NCBI GenBank assembly: GCA_030549495.1 | Contig: JAUIRK010001050.1 | Coordinates: 558,001-622,000 of the forward strand | Length of the DNA stretch: 64,000 bases | Direction: 5' to 3' | From: Nectonema munidae | Lineage: Eukaryota > Nematomorpha > Nectonematoida > Nectonematidae | Part shown: positions 46,960-58,249 of the stretch, one piece after another | Layout of the letters: every line of letters begins with the position of its first letter | Position numbering within the stretch: position 1 is the stretch's first letter | The notes under the pieces: model-generated | Seen by the model: only the letters and a program-made list of their open reading frames with translations | What the model was told of the DNA's origin: nothing | Databases searched by the model: none | Translations under genes and position numbers: made by a program

Positions 46960-48107
46960 GACCGCCCCAACTAAGTGTTAAGGTAGGCAAAAGGTATACA
47001 CCATGCATATTCTTTTTACTCAAAAATAAATACTCTTCAACACATACTAGAATAATCAAAATTCTCAAAAACTTGAAAAATAATGCACATCCCAAAAGAA
47101 TACTTTTAGATTTTGAAAAGGCTGCCATTAAAAGTTTTAGTACGGAAATTAAAGACAAATGTGTCAAGCTGTTTTTTCACATATCTCAAGCTGCTTTCGT
47201 TAAGCTAACTCTATGGGGCTGAAAGAGCGCATGCAAAACAATAGGGATTTTCTAATCAAAGTAAAATCTCTATGACATCTTTTGCCTTTGTTCCTTCCTC
47301 ACATGTTATACAAATTTTTCAAAATTTAGTTGAAACTATTGATAATGATACATATAATACATGAGTTATTTTGAATCTACTTTCATATGTGGGACGCCTT
47401 TATTCAATGAAAGAGAAAAGACGAAATGTTTCCAATTTTTTAGAACCATTTTGAAGTAACTGAAGAAGCTGGGCCGAGTAAAACTATGTGTGAAGAATAT
47501 CATAACGCTTTAAACTGATTTTTTACATGCAAGCTAGAGATGTATCGGATGTGAATTTTTTTACATCCGAGGATGCGGATATTAGAATCCTAGCGGATGA
47601 GGATATCCAAAATAAATTTTTATGCGAATGAGGATATAATATATTTTTAAAAAATTATGCTTTATATTTTACAGTATCTTACTATTTTAATCCCTTTTTT
47701 ACTAAAATTTAGAGACATAACAAATCTTGTAAGTTTTAAACAAAAAAATACGAAAAGTTTCAATAGATATTTAGAAAAATTTATTTTAAATTGCGGATGT
47801 TACCATGAAAAAAACGCGCGGATGAGGATGTAAAGCGGATGGAAAATTTTTTGCAGATGTTCCGTATATGCGGATATCCGATACATCTCTAGTGCAAGCA
47901 TCCAACTCTTATAAAAATTATATTTGTATTAGCAATGAGATTAAACTCAGTAAGTTAACAATTGTAAATATTTCACCAGGTCAAAAAGAAAAGCAGCCTA
48001 ATAAATACATAGACACAACATAAAGATTGATAAAGCTTGTTAAATCTTTTGAAAATCGCTATGATATTTCATATGTAAAAGCAATTTCTGATATTCAATG
48101 TGCATAA
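46960..48107 (+). mobile_element. MULE (Mutator-like) transposase fragment, split by a MITE
   Basis: Reads RYTPCIFFLLKNK, then HPKRILLDFEKAAIKSFSTE (catalytic Asp of DFEKA), FFHISQAAFVKL, FAFVPSSHVIQIFQNLVET, YVGRLYSMKEKRR, CEEYHNAL, FTCKHPTL (across the MITE), PGQKEKQPNKYID and LVKSFENRYDISYVKAISD. This is the DDE_MULE core and tail. Many stops. The hAT MITE 47535-47891 cut the FTC-KHP codons; removing it restores them. It begins just after the piggyBac coding end, so one element may have landed in the other. Confidence 0.8.
47535..47891. mobile_element. hAT-type MITE (TAGAGATGTATC family), copy 2
   Basis: Ends TAGAGATGTATCGGATGTG and the complement of ATATCCGATACATCTCTA; target duplication ATGCAAGC / GTGCAAGC. 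GCGGATGAGGATAT motifs near both ends. Inserted in the MULE. Confidence 0.9.
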
Positions 48108-49971
48108 ATATTCATATTACCGTTTTTACACATTTTATAACACAATAAACTCTTTCTCTTAAATAATTTTCATTTTAATACACATGAATATGAAAATTAT
48201 GGAGAATAGAAGTAAAAGATTTGAGAATGCAAAAAAATAATTTTTTTGTTTCGGTGCTTTTATTATAGTTTAGGAGAGGCTTACTCAGTTTTTCACTTAG
48301 TTGCCTATATAATTATCCCAGCTGTAAAGAAAATTTATCGCCTCCTTCTAAGAATTGATTGTTTTCCTACATCAGAAAATCCAACAATATTAAATATATC
48401 TTAGGATAAAAATTTTACCTCCACACCATGTTAATTTTATATATATATACAATTATACATATTCAATTGATAATAATAAAGAACATTTGAGTATTTAATT
48501 CGAAAAAGTCTAGAGATGAATGTTTGGAAATTTGGTATACAAGATGACACCAATGAAAAAAAAGATCAACTATAACCAAAAAAAGGCGAATAATATTTTT
48601 AAAAAGGGATTTTGTTTATCAGGTTTAAATATTTTATTGTTGAAATATTCTTTGGTTGAAATGCCTAGGCTGAAGTGTACGTGAATGAAATATCCGTGGT
48701 ATCACCTTCACGATAATGTGAAGGCTTTTTGGAGTTTTAGCCCGAAGCCTAATTCAGGTTATTGGAAACAAAATAGAAAAATTATAAATAAACACAGTTC
48801 TAATAATGAGAGTAAAAACAATAGCAGACATGAAGAAGTATCAACTTGTTTTTAGTATGTTAAAGATTCTATCATATATGAAAGATTTTTTCACTGGTTG
48901 AGCTAGAAAGTAGTGATGCAACAACAATTACAACATGGTAATTTGATTTGATAAAATGACTGCTCTTATCCACAGTTATGGTAGGATTCAGAGCTCGCAG
49001 TGCACGTGTAATAATGGTGAAGGTAATAATCCTTCACTTATTTGCGTATTCAAACAATAGTAAAAAGCTAAAGTGGTGACATTTTCTCAACTTTGTAAAG
49101 ATGTAGAAAGTTTGCACGGATCTGTGGATGTGATTGGCCGCTTTGCATTAAGAATTTCAGTCTCACATGAACAAAACAAACGAACTTCACTCTGTTTTCT
49201 GGTTTCCATGATTTATCGATATCATAAACTAGAATTTAAAAAATGCATCTTTATGAAGGAAATGTGTATCGGGCAAAACATAATAGATGCATGCATGCAT
49301 ATGAATTCAAAGACAGCGCATTTTTGTATTTTCAATGCTAGAGAGCCACCCCTAAATTTTATTGAATTGTAAATATATTTGCCACCGAATATTTCTTTTA
49401 TCAAAGGAACAGAATGGTGTGGTGGAAGAGTTAAAATTTAAATCTTCATCTGAAAGGCCACTCTCTGCACGCAGACACCCAATTATTCAAAAAAAACACA
49501 CTCAGATTCACTCCGATACACCAATATTCAGCACACAAACACGGATAGATACACGCTTAAAAATATGCATACATTTATTTATAATCTAGGCTGTTAAAAG
49601 ACTTTCATTTTCTAGAAAAATTTTCAAACTTGAAATTTGAACAAAGTAGTTGAATAACTTGGCTTCAGACATTTTCATTTTATATGACAGGCAAAAAATT
49701 TGCCGCTTCAAGCCCTCCCCCCTCCAAAAAATTATATCTTTTAAAAAACTCTACCACTTAGTCCCGCTCTGCTGAAATCTCAATTCTACCTCTCTTCAAA
49801 TGCATTATAATTTATTCTTAAGGTATGTTATACCTTTAGATTGATAACTCTTGATTTACAAGAAAGAAATAAACAAAAAATTCATATAAAACAAAAGCGT
49901 CAAAGTTCATTCATAAAAATATATATTCTTCATTTCCAAAACGAAAACAGGTTATAAAAAAGAGATATAAG
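48108..49971. other. No gene recognised
   Basis: 48690-48730 has a small hairpin (CCTTCACGATAATGTGAAGG). 49073-49210 is a little G+C richer with an open frame, and 49480-49560 is CA-rich. None gives a family match. Confidence 0.4.
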
Positions 49972-52064
49972 TTAAGATTCGGATGAAGATTTGTCGTGTT
50001 TTCTTTGATTTAGTTCTTGAGTTATTCTTTCATTAGCTCTAACAATCTAAAAATAATTAAAGTAATTAAAAATAATTTACCTCATTTAATGTTGACATCG
50101 TACGCGTATGCATCTTACGTTTATATTTTGTGACGATGAAAAATAATGGGGGAATTATAAAGACAAGCACAGCTAAAGATTGGAAACAAATTAGTGATTT
50201 TAAATTTAAGGACAATATGATTAGAAATTTCCTTTGTCCCCGTACTAAAACTATTTCTACTTTTTTCAAGTAACAAGCAGGGAGACTAAATGAAATAATT
50301 TACATGCACTCCCTCAAAAATCGAAACCACATTTGCCCCTGAATACTGCATTTCAAAGATAGCAAAAAAATATATATAAAAAAAAATTAATTTAAACTCG
50401 TGAGTTAGATGATTAAAAAAATGTGAAAGTAGAAATTACTTTGGATTGTATATAAAAAGATCCCCCATTTTTTGGATCATTGGCTTGGAAAAGATGTTCA
50501 TATTTACTTTTAATTTCTTCTTTTGATAATTCTGATGAAATATTTAAAATTTTGATTGCCTCCTAAAAAAATAACAATAAATTAAATGAATAGTACTAAA
50601 AATTGGCGTACTATAATCATTCTCGATTGTATATATAATTATCAAATATAAAATAATTAATACTTCTCGAAATTCATTATAAAAAATCTAATTCTCATAA
50701 ATTAGAGATGCTAATAATGGATGTGTAGTTTCCCTTCCATAATTCATTTTCTGCTTAAATACAAAAATGTTTAGTATAAAGGCATTATATGACTTTTCAA
50801 ATGTGGGGAAAAAAATAAAACTCAAAAGTATGCGATTTGAAAGACAAAGAATAGTAAACTGAGCAGGAAACTTTATTAAAACACTTAAATTAAATTAGAG
50901 AAGTGTACATTTATATTTTATAGCTGGTTATGGGTACGTCCATAAATCTTAACTTAAAAAAATAATCTTCTTCAGCATATTGTTTCCGTCTAACACTCAA
51001 CTTCTTCAAAATAAATTTATTGTTATAGCATCTGTTTTCCGAATTCAAAGTTCATTATAATCGTAGTCGAACAAAAATGGTGGAGAATAAAACGATTTAA
51101 GACCTCAACTCAATACTTAAATTTAAAAACACTCGGCACTGACTTTAGTTTTTGAAGGAAAGAAAGATAGTAAAAGATGCAGTGCTAGTGATAAGCTTTG
51201 AATAAAATCATAAATTGGCTATATACTATCAACCCAACAAGGAATGGTATTTATAAACACTTAAACCGTCTGCAAAATGAGTTGGAAGAAATTCTCAGTA
51301 ATTAAGAAGATTTTATAATATTTTGGTGTAGAATTGTTTTATAATTTATTCACTGTTAAATGGTAAGTTTCTAGTGGATACAAAAAAATATACACCTTAT
51401 CATGAGTGAGTAAAGCTGGCTAGAAACTTGGCTTAGATACCAAAAGGTCTCAGCTTCGATTCACCATCCAACTTTCATTACTCATAGACACAAGCGGTTC
51501 AATTGGGCAACCCTGATACACCCCAAGATACATTTACCTTTATATCTCGATGTCCGCAATATAGAATGATAAATGTCAGCACATTTTTTGCCATTCGAAG
51601 TAATGAAATGTAATTTATATCTACTTTTTGGATAAGAAAAATCAGCAAAGTGAATACTGCTTTGTGCTTCTTTACTATTTTATTTTAAAAATTAACATGG
51701 AAGTTAAAACATCAACAGAAAGAAAAAACTTAAAATACCCATAAAACTAGTGTGGGTAATTTTCATAATGATTTCAAGAGGATCTTATTAATTCGTATAT
51801 TAGTAACTGAAGATTGTATATTATAAGAGAACAAACCTCTAATGAAATTCCAGATTTCAAGGTAATGTATGCTGATTTATCAGACTTTTTACTGTCAGTA
51901 CTCCTATGGACATTGGATACAATTTTTGCAGCTAAATTAGTATTCACAAATTATATTATAAAAAACTATATAAAAACACCTTGATATTCTTGTTGAAGAG
52001 ATCTTGTAAATGCTTGCGTTATTATTTTTGTGCTTAATACAATAATGTTGATCAAATATTTGGC
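49972..52064 (-). CDS. Pam16: Pam16/Tim16 (Magmas), mitochondrial import motor subunit; exons 2-5
   Basis: Host gene pieced together from four exons on the minus strand: 52064-51980, 51931-51837, 50562-50440 and 50046-49972 (stop TAA). All introns start GT and end AG and the phases agree (1, 0, 0); introns are 48, 1274 and 393 bp. The joined product is 125 residues, 126 with a start Met, against 125 for human Magmas. Family marks in order: N-terminal [19 protein letters not shown] (cf. AKYLAQIIV), [39 protein letters not shown]. This is the degenerate J-domain of Tim16: the HPD of true J proteins is absent, DPK standing in its place. Tim16 sits on the matrix side of the inner membrane and restrains Pam18 in the Hsp70 import motor of TIM23. 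The exon carrying ATG is not found; exon 2 begins with a whole codon, so exon 1 probably ends in ATG. A SINE lies in the long intron. The last exon is short and acid-poor. Confidence 0.93.
50066..50212 (-). other. Exon-like ORF with a membrane segment inside the last Pam16 intron
   Basis: Within the 393-bp last intron of Pam16 an open stretch is framed by a good acceptor (pyrimidine tract then TTTAG) and a GTAAAT donor. It would encode a hydrophobic segment ([13 protein letters not shown]) followed by a basic run (KYKRKMHTR), the look of a single membrane span with a positive cytoplasmic flank. Its exit phase is 0, so it could splice to the last Pam16 exon, but its entry phase is 1, which does not fit the preceding Pam16 exon. 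It may be an alternative exon, an exon of another gene, or chance. Confidence 0.3.
51402..51545 (+). mobile_element. tRNA-derived SINE, copy 2 (in a Pam16 intron)
   Basis: tRNA-like head with an anticodon-arm-like TTAGATACCAAAAGGTCTC and B box GCTTCGATTC, followed by the 3' domain CACAAGCGGTTCAATTGGG and CCCAAGATACATTTACCTT. Same family as copies at 21795, 52780 and 60276. Confidence 0.7.
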
Positions 52065-52779
52065 CTAAAATAAGAAAAATTAGAATTGTTAAGGTTTTGA
52101 TGATATCTAATCGAAACACAAATGGTTGAAAAGAAGTATCTATGGTAAAATATACACTGTAAAGTATGCCTTAATTTCAAGAGAATAAAATTTGAGGAAT
52201 CATAGTTCAAAAAGAAATTTACGAATATACATTTTTAAAATTTTAGATTTTAACATTTTGCCTAAAAAATTTACTTCATGATACGCAGTTCGTTTATTTG
52301 CACTAAAATTATGGTAAATCCGTAAAGTTGATTTAAAACTCTCAACCGTAAAACAATTTTATGCAAATGGATGTTGTCAGTAATTGATTTGACATCCAAA
52401 AACGAAAATATTTTGATACAAGGTGGGAAAAGAAGGTTTACTCAATGTTGTTTAAAACAAAGAAAATTGTTCACTTTGCTTTTTGGAATATATTTGATTT
52501 TTTTCGCAATTGTTCTTAAATAAAATATATAACTAAAAAGTTTGATTTTGTTTTGCAAATTATTTTTTCTTCAAAAATTCATATAAAAAAATTTGAAACT
52601 ATGGAATTTAATTACTATAATATATAATAAAATCAAATATGATTTCTAGATTTCATTATAAAAAGTGAGCAATTTCAAATTACAATGAGTATTATTGGTT
52701 TGTAAATACAGAAAAAAAATTTGTTTAGAATAAGAAATATACTTCATTAGAAATATTATATCTTTAACCATAAAGGGTA
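52065..52779. other. Expected site of Pam16 exon 1 and promoter; not resolved
   Basis: A first exon ending in ATG|GT should lie upstream of 52064 on the minus strand. The only ATG|GT seen on that strand here is a weak GTTAAA donor near 52770, beside the SINE; not accepted. Confidence 0.3.
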
Positions 52780-52925
52780 AATATAAAGGTATCTTGAGGT
52801 GTTTTATTGACAAACGCAATTGCACCGCTTGTATTGAGCTATGAAAAAAGTGGGATTGATGCTTAATCGAACCCTAGGCCTTGTGGTATAAAGGCCAAGA
52901 ATCCAATCCCCTTAACCTCGCAGTG
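52780..52925 (-). mobile_element. tRNA-derived SINE, copy 3
   Basis: Minus strand: CTTTATACCACAAGGCC arm, B box GGGTTCGATT, then TACAAGCGGTGCAATTGCG, TTTGTCAATAAAACACCTC and AAGATACCTTTATA, the fullest 3' domain of the four. Confidence 0.72.
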
Positions 52926-53529
52926 ATTTTAAATAAATATGAATAAATTTAATCATTAATATTTTAGTCTAAAATAACTTTCTAAAAAAACAAATTCACT
53001 TATTTTCATTGTAAAAATTATCAGCTCAAAAAATATATTTAAAAAAATCGGGGATAAATTAGTTAATATTTATGATGAAAATCTTTAATTATAAAAACTT
53101 AGATTAAAAGGAAATTTTGAAAATATCCTAAACATCAATGTTTATAATACTTCTATTACGTATATACATTGCTTATAATGCAATTAATTAAAAAAAATTT
53201 AAAGACTAAAAATTTAAACTTACAACCATCTCGAAGTTTAGATTAAACAATAATAAAATTTATTAAAAAAGAATTTTGAAAAAATTTAAATTTAGTCTAA
53301 CTTTTTAATATTTAATTTGTGAACAAATTTAAGTAAATGTATAATACAAGTTCGAAATAACTCTATTTTCGCTAGTATACTTATTTTAGTCCTTTTACCT
53401 TTTTTACTTTTTGAGTTCTTTTTAAATAATTAATCCATATTTTTTCCATTGATTTGCAATATCATTTCTTCTGTAACATGGATTTTTTCATTTTAAAAAT
53501 TCAAAATCTAGTGAATAAATATTAAAACT

Positions 53530-54595
53530 GAACTCACTTCCTTACTTGATTTTGCTTCTTGTCCAAATAAAATCTTCGACTTTTTTAACACTCAGTTTAA
53601 TCAGATTTTGTCTTGTCTACCTAACATAAACAAAGTATTGTATCCCAAAGTCCTGTATTCTGATGTGGCTAAAGTAAACACTAAGGGCCGGCCTTATGCC
53701 ACTCCAACCTATGCGGCCGCAGTGGGCCCCGCGCTTCTCATTTTTCATTTTGATGATATATTGTATGATTTCGCTAAATGCAAGGTTCGCAAAGTAACGT
53801 TACTTTGATCGTCATTTTGTGTTAATAAAAAGTAATAAAGCAAATCCCTTTTCTTTTTTTCAAAATCTTATTTCTCACTTTTAATCTTTTTTCCTACTCA
53901 CACTGGGCCCCGCGCAATCCATTTTGCATAGGGCCCCACGAACACTAGGGCCAGCCCTGTAAACACTACTGTTTTTTTTTTATAAAATATGATGTTGAAT
54001 CCCATGATACTGATTTATCTCTATTAAAGACTGAGTTAAAGTCTGTTCCTGACAAATATACCAAATTTGATGGAAGCAAAATAAAAATAAAGTTACCGAA
54101 CAAAAATTATTTTGAAAAAATTAAAAATGTTTTGAAGACTAATAATTTTTCATTCAAGAGTACTCCTTTTTGCCCCTAAGCTTCATTTAAAGTTGCTCAT
54201 GAAATTTCAGACAGTGATTTAGACTTGGTACTTGAGAAAAATAAATCGATGGAAAAGCTCAAAGATGAAGGTGAAAAGTTAGATGTTTATTTTTCAAGGA
54301 ACACAAAAGTTGATGGCAAAAAAATTGTTGTGTTTTCACTGTCATTCAAAGTTTAGGATCAATTAAAGTATGATGACTTTTTAATCTTTTTTAATTTGAA
54401 TAGAATACGGTTATATCCTTTTTATTATGTGAAATTTTGTACTAAATGTTTACAGTACGGACATAATACTAAACTTTGTAAAAGAGATTCCAATTTTTGT
54501 AAGTATTGCTCTTGTAAACGTTGTTCCAATGAATGTACGTGCAAAAACGAACCGTATAAGTATCTTTGTCATAATTGTAAGCATAGGCGCTGACA
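53530..54595 (+). mobile_element. LINE ORF1 (zinc-knuckle protein), split by a MITE
   Basis: Before the MITE the frame reads FFNTQFNQIL and LYSDVAKVNT; after it, SLLKTELKSVPDKYTKF, then IRLYPFYYVKFCTKCLQYGH with zinc knuckles C-x2-C-x4-H-x4-C and a second cysteine-rich stretch (CKYCSCKRCSNECTCK). A P-x-x-Y-x-x-K-x-C-x-K-C-x-x-Y-G-H block is the usual C-terminus of the RNA-binding ORF1 protein of Jockey/CR1-type LINEs. Stops near 54179 and 54354 show decay. The matching ORF2 is not contiguous; a possible ORF2 start lies at 57933. Confidence 0.7.
53683..53959 (+). mobile_element. 277-bp internally deleted hAT derivative (MITE) of the 3.6-kb element family
   Basis: Ends AAGGGCCGGCCTTA and its near complement, with 8-bp target duplication TAAACACT at 53675-53682 and 53960-53967. 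The middle keeps the last codons of the transposase: DDILYDFAKCKVRK here against DNIVHNFAERKVRK in the 3589-6613 element, so it arose by internal deletion of a related full-length copy. It sits inside a LINE ORF1. Confidence 0.88.
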
Positions 54596-55080
54596 GGATT
54601 ATTTACAAGGTGGGGTAAATTTTTTTTTGAATTGATTTAATGATTTAATTATTCTTTTAACTAAAACTTATTCTGTACTACTGAGTAGAAATGATTTTTT
54701 TAGTCTGAAGCGGTGTACATAACTTAGATTAGTAACATTACGGTTTTCACCTATAAGATGATTAAGAGATTAAGAAGGATTATACTAGATTTTCCTCTAA
54801 AACTCTTTATCTTAATTTCAATCTCAATAAGACCTACTGCTTTAAATATGTTTTCCCCATTTTATAGATTTTTGCTGAACAAATTATACTTTATTTATTA
54901 TTATTTAAAAGGTTATTATTTTACTATACTCCAAAAATGAACCCTTTATTGAAAAATGCATTATAAAGAAAAATAACACAGGGCTTATAAGGAAAATAAA
55001 GATTTTACAAGAAAAGAGAACGTGTATATGAATATAGGTATATATACATAAAAAATATCACTCAGAGGCCAGAGCTGCTT

Positions 55081-57130
55081 CTATTGGTCAAAAAGAAACT
55101 GAAGTCGTCTTCGATCTGCTCCGAATTTGTTTATAATTCTTTCCATGAAATTTTGTCTTTCTTCATTAACTTTTCTTCTATGTACGCTAAGTATGCATAG
55201 GCCAGAAAGCGGTATTCTGGCATAGTTGATCTTATCCGTGTCTTTACTCGGCGAAGGGTATTGAAAGATCTTTCTACGGTACAAGTAGTCACAGGCTAAG
55301 TTAATTGAATACGTCTAACTGATGGATAAAAATCTGTATATTTCAACAATTCAGCATATTATTTACTATAGATCGTTTGTGTCTCTGAAGATTGACCAAT
55401 AATCAAACCCCCTTTAAGCATCAGTTTCAAAATTTTCAATTTGATATGTTTTGGAAATTTCAACCATTTTTTCAATATATGTCTTACGCGAGTGCTTTTT
55501 CATTTGAGATGCATGAAGGAGGATTAGACTTAATTGTAGACTGTTTTTTCAGGGAATCTGGATTTAAGTGAGCTAATAAAAGTGTTCAATATTGCTAGTT
55601 TGTAAGTTAGTTCTATGAGTTTGCCTGCTACATTGACGTGGAACATGGAGTTCAAAGTTTGAATGCTTTGATATTTCTGTTACTTTTTCAAATATGTCCA
55701 TTTTAAATTGTTCTTCTGCTTTGCTTCGATGAGTGTGAATTATAGCTAGTAAGTTTCGAACTTGTTCATGAACCTGAGTTAAATCTAACTGATCTGCTTG
55801 TAGAGCCTGTGTTATCGGTTCAAGAACGGCAGAATAAAAAGATATTATCTTCAAGCTAAATAGAAAAGTTATTATGGTTGATTTAACAGTGCCTATAGCA
55901 TTACGAATCGCTGAAACCGCATTTAGGTCATTTACTGTAAGATTGAATCCATGAGAACCACAATGTCCAAAAACAGTCTTTGGATATAAACTTTTAATTT
56001 TTGCTTGAACCCCATACTCAATTCCAGCCATTGTAGAAAATAGAGCACCGATCATATCCTTGACCAAAATTTTTTTCAAGATTAAGCCCTAACTCTCTAC
56101 ATTGATGCAATATTGCATTATATATACCTGCTGCGCTCATATCACTCAGTGGTATGAAACCAAGAAACTTCTCACATATGATCACTTGTTAATTGGCTGT
56201 ATCTACGAAGCGTACTCCAAGGGATAGTTGCTCGGTACCGAAAATATCTGAACTTTCATCAGGAAGTATTAAAAATCCAATAACCTTGTTTGCTTGCTTA
56301 ACAAGATCATTTCGAATAAGTTCTTCTGAAATATTTATTAAGGTGTAGCGAGCATTTTTGCAGAACTTTCTAAATGAGTTTTTAAGACACCATCTCGAGC
56401 TTCTATTCTGAAATTTAAAAGCTCTTGAAAATTTCCTGTGATGGAGCCTTTTCCTCTAATTGCAATATCATTTGTCGCGCAAAACAAAATTGAAGATAGT
56501 ATAGAATATAACATTTTTCAATTTCTAACAACTGTTTAATTTATTTTGGTGTTTAACTGACATAAAATGTCTTTTTGCCGATTTTTCATAACAGAAAAAA
56601 AGTTTTGTGCATCAATTTGTGAATTTTTATGCCATTCGCAAGCGATGATTTTTTGCGTTCTCATTAAAGTCCTTGTATTTCGTGAAAGTACCAGTTATAA
56701 AAGCACCCTGAAATCCTCTATGAACTGGTTGAGGAAATAAAATACACGGTATACAAAAAGCCTCTTTTAATTTTGGTGAGTATGCTAACCAAAGAGCATA
56801 TTGAGTCAGCCATGCATGTCGAAAACTCTTTTTATTGTTTTGTGTAATATCTTCTTTATAGTTGTAGTTCTTCTCTGGCTTATTGCATCAGTCATGAGAA
56901 GAAGTTTTAAATCGTCACCTATTGATTTGCAGTTGAGATAATTTCTAATATCAACTCATTTGATGAGGATGATGAACATGTTTTTGTGCCCTGAATTTCA
57001 GTTGCGCCTGTATTCTGAATTTCACTTGCGCTTGTACTCTGAATTACATTTACAGGGCATTCAAAGGGGGAATTGAATTCGCAGATTTGTTTTTATTTCT
57101 ACCGCAATCACCCCAATCTTAATCTTCTAT
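55081..57130 (-). mobile_element. Second hAT transposase (ZMYM1/P52rIPK-like), broken
   Basis: Minus strand from about 57060: a 27-bp tandem repeat coding S-E-I-Q-x-T-x-A-like units, TTF-type region (HAWLTQYALWLAYSPKLKEA, FCIPCILFPQPVHRGF), DESSDIFGTEQLSLGVRFVD (catalytic Asp region), ILHQCRELGLNL, VFGHCGSHGFNLTVNDL, AIIHTHRSKAEEQF, and at 55284-55081 the end RIPLSGLCILSVHRRKVNEE to FGADRRRLQFLFDQ. This is the order of DUF4371 plus hAT dimerisation. At least five breaks. A CAGGGCTTATAAGG at 54979 could be the left terminus; no partner found. Confidence 0.82.
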
Positions 57131-57518
57131 ATTGGACTGCCTTTGAGATTTAAAAATTTTTTGTATATCTTTTATAGAATTACATGTAGATAGTTTCTAA
57201 AAGTAAAAAAAAAATTTCAAACACTTGAAATATATGTAAAATGACGCAGAAATCCAGCCAATTTCAAACACAGTTCACCTTACAACGAATAATAAAATAA
57301 ATGTATCTGAAGCAAAATATACTTTTAAATTAGCTGATTCAATACGTTGCACAAGCCTACTGAATATTTATAGGTATGAAACAGTTGCATACTGAATACA
57401 TATGCTTTGTCGATGAAAGGTGGCAAATATTTTATTCTAAAAATTTAGAAAAAAAAGAAAATACCTTAAGCGGAATACAAATATTCTTGAGCAAAAATAA
57501 GAAGTTACCATATTAAAA

Positions 57519-58212
57519 TAATATCAATCATATGATATTAAAGCGCAAAAAGAATTAAATGAAAAAGAAAAGGAAAACTATGCGTGAAGAACAACAATGT
57601 CAAAAGAAAGAAAGTGAAGCATTTTGTTGTTGTGTTAAAAAAATGGATGTAATGTAATCAAAAGTAATCAAGATAATCTCATATCATAAAAAGCGCCCAA
57701 TTAATCATTCCTCAAATACATATAAATAGCAACAAAATTCAGAGAATACAATTTAAGTGAAGTGCACCAATGTGCCGGCGCCCATGATTGTAAGTCCGAG
57801 AACAGTAAAGATTGTAATCATATAGCAGGAAATTATCTATATAAGTCATATATTTCTTCTTTGAACTTTGTTAAAAATAATACTTATTTTTCTCATGAAT
57901 CATGAATCTTCTTCTAATAAAACGTTATTTTATTGAGTATTGATTTTTTTGATAACTATTTGCAGTATGAAAAATATCTTAGTACTGATTTTCATTATAC
58001 TCCAAAATCTTTGATTTTTAGTAAAAATTTTAACATAATGTCACTCAATGCGCAATCTTTTAATACCACATTTTCTGACAGCAGCCGATATCGAGATAAA
58101 ATGCTACACATCAAACTTTTGACTATACATTTTATTTCTTTGTTTTCTTACTGTCCAAGTTCATTGTAAGTAAGATTGATAATGATCAAAAAATGTATAA
58201 TGCAATTATAGC
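57519..58212 (+). repeat. 694-bp perfect duplicate, copy 1, with LINE-endonuclease-like ORF
   Basis: Identical, as far as I compared by eye, to 60615-61308 (offset 3096). It begins at the near-palindrome AATATCAATCATATGATATT and ends ATGCAATTATAGC. It carries a 78-codon frame (57933-58169) containing NFNIMSLNAQSFNTTF, like the first strand of the apurinic endonuclease at the start of LINE ORF2 proteins; the rest of that domain is absent. Confidence 0.9.
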
Positions 58213-58249
58213 CTCTGTATTCTTCAATATTTTTACTTAAAAATTTTTA

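Noticed and set aside
54979-54993. Left terminus of the second hAT (CAGGGCTTATAAGG)
   Set aside because: No complementary right end or 8-bp duplication could be found around 57.1-57.5 kb, so the element bounds were not set by it.
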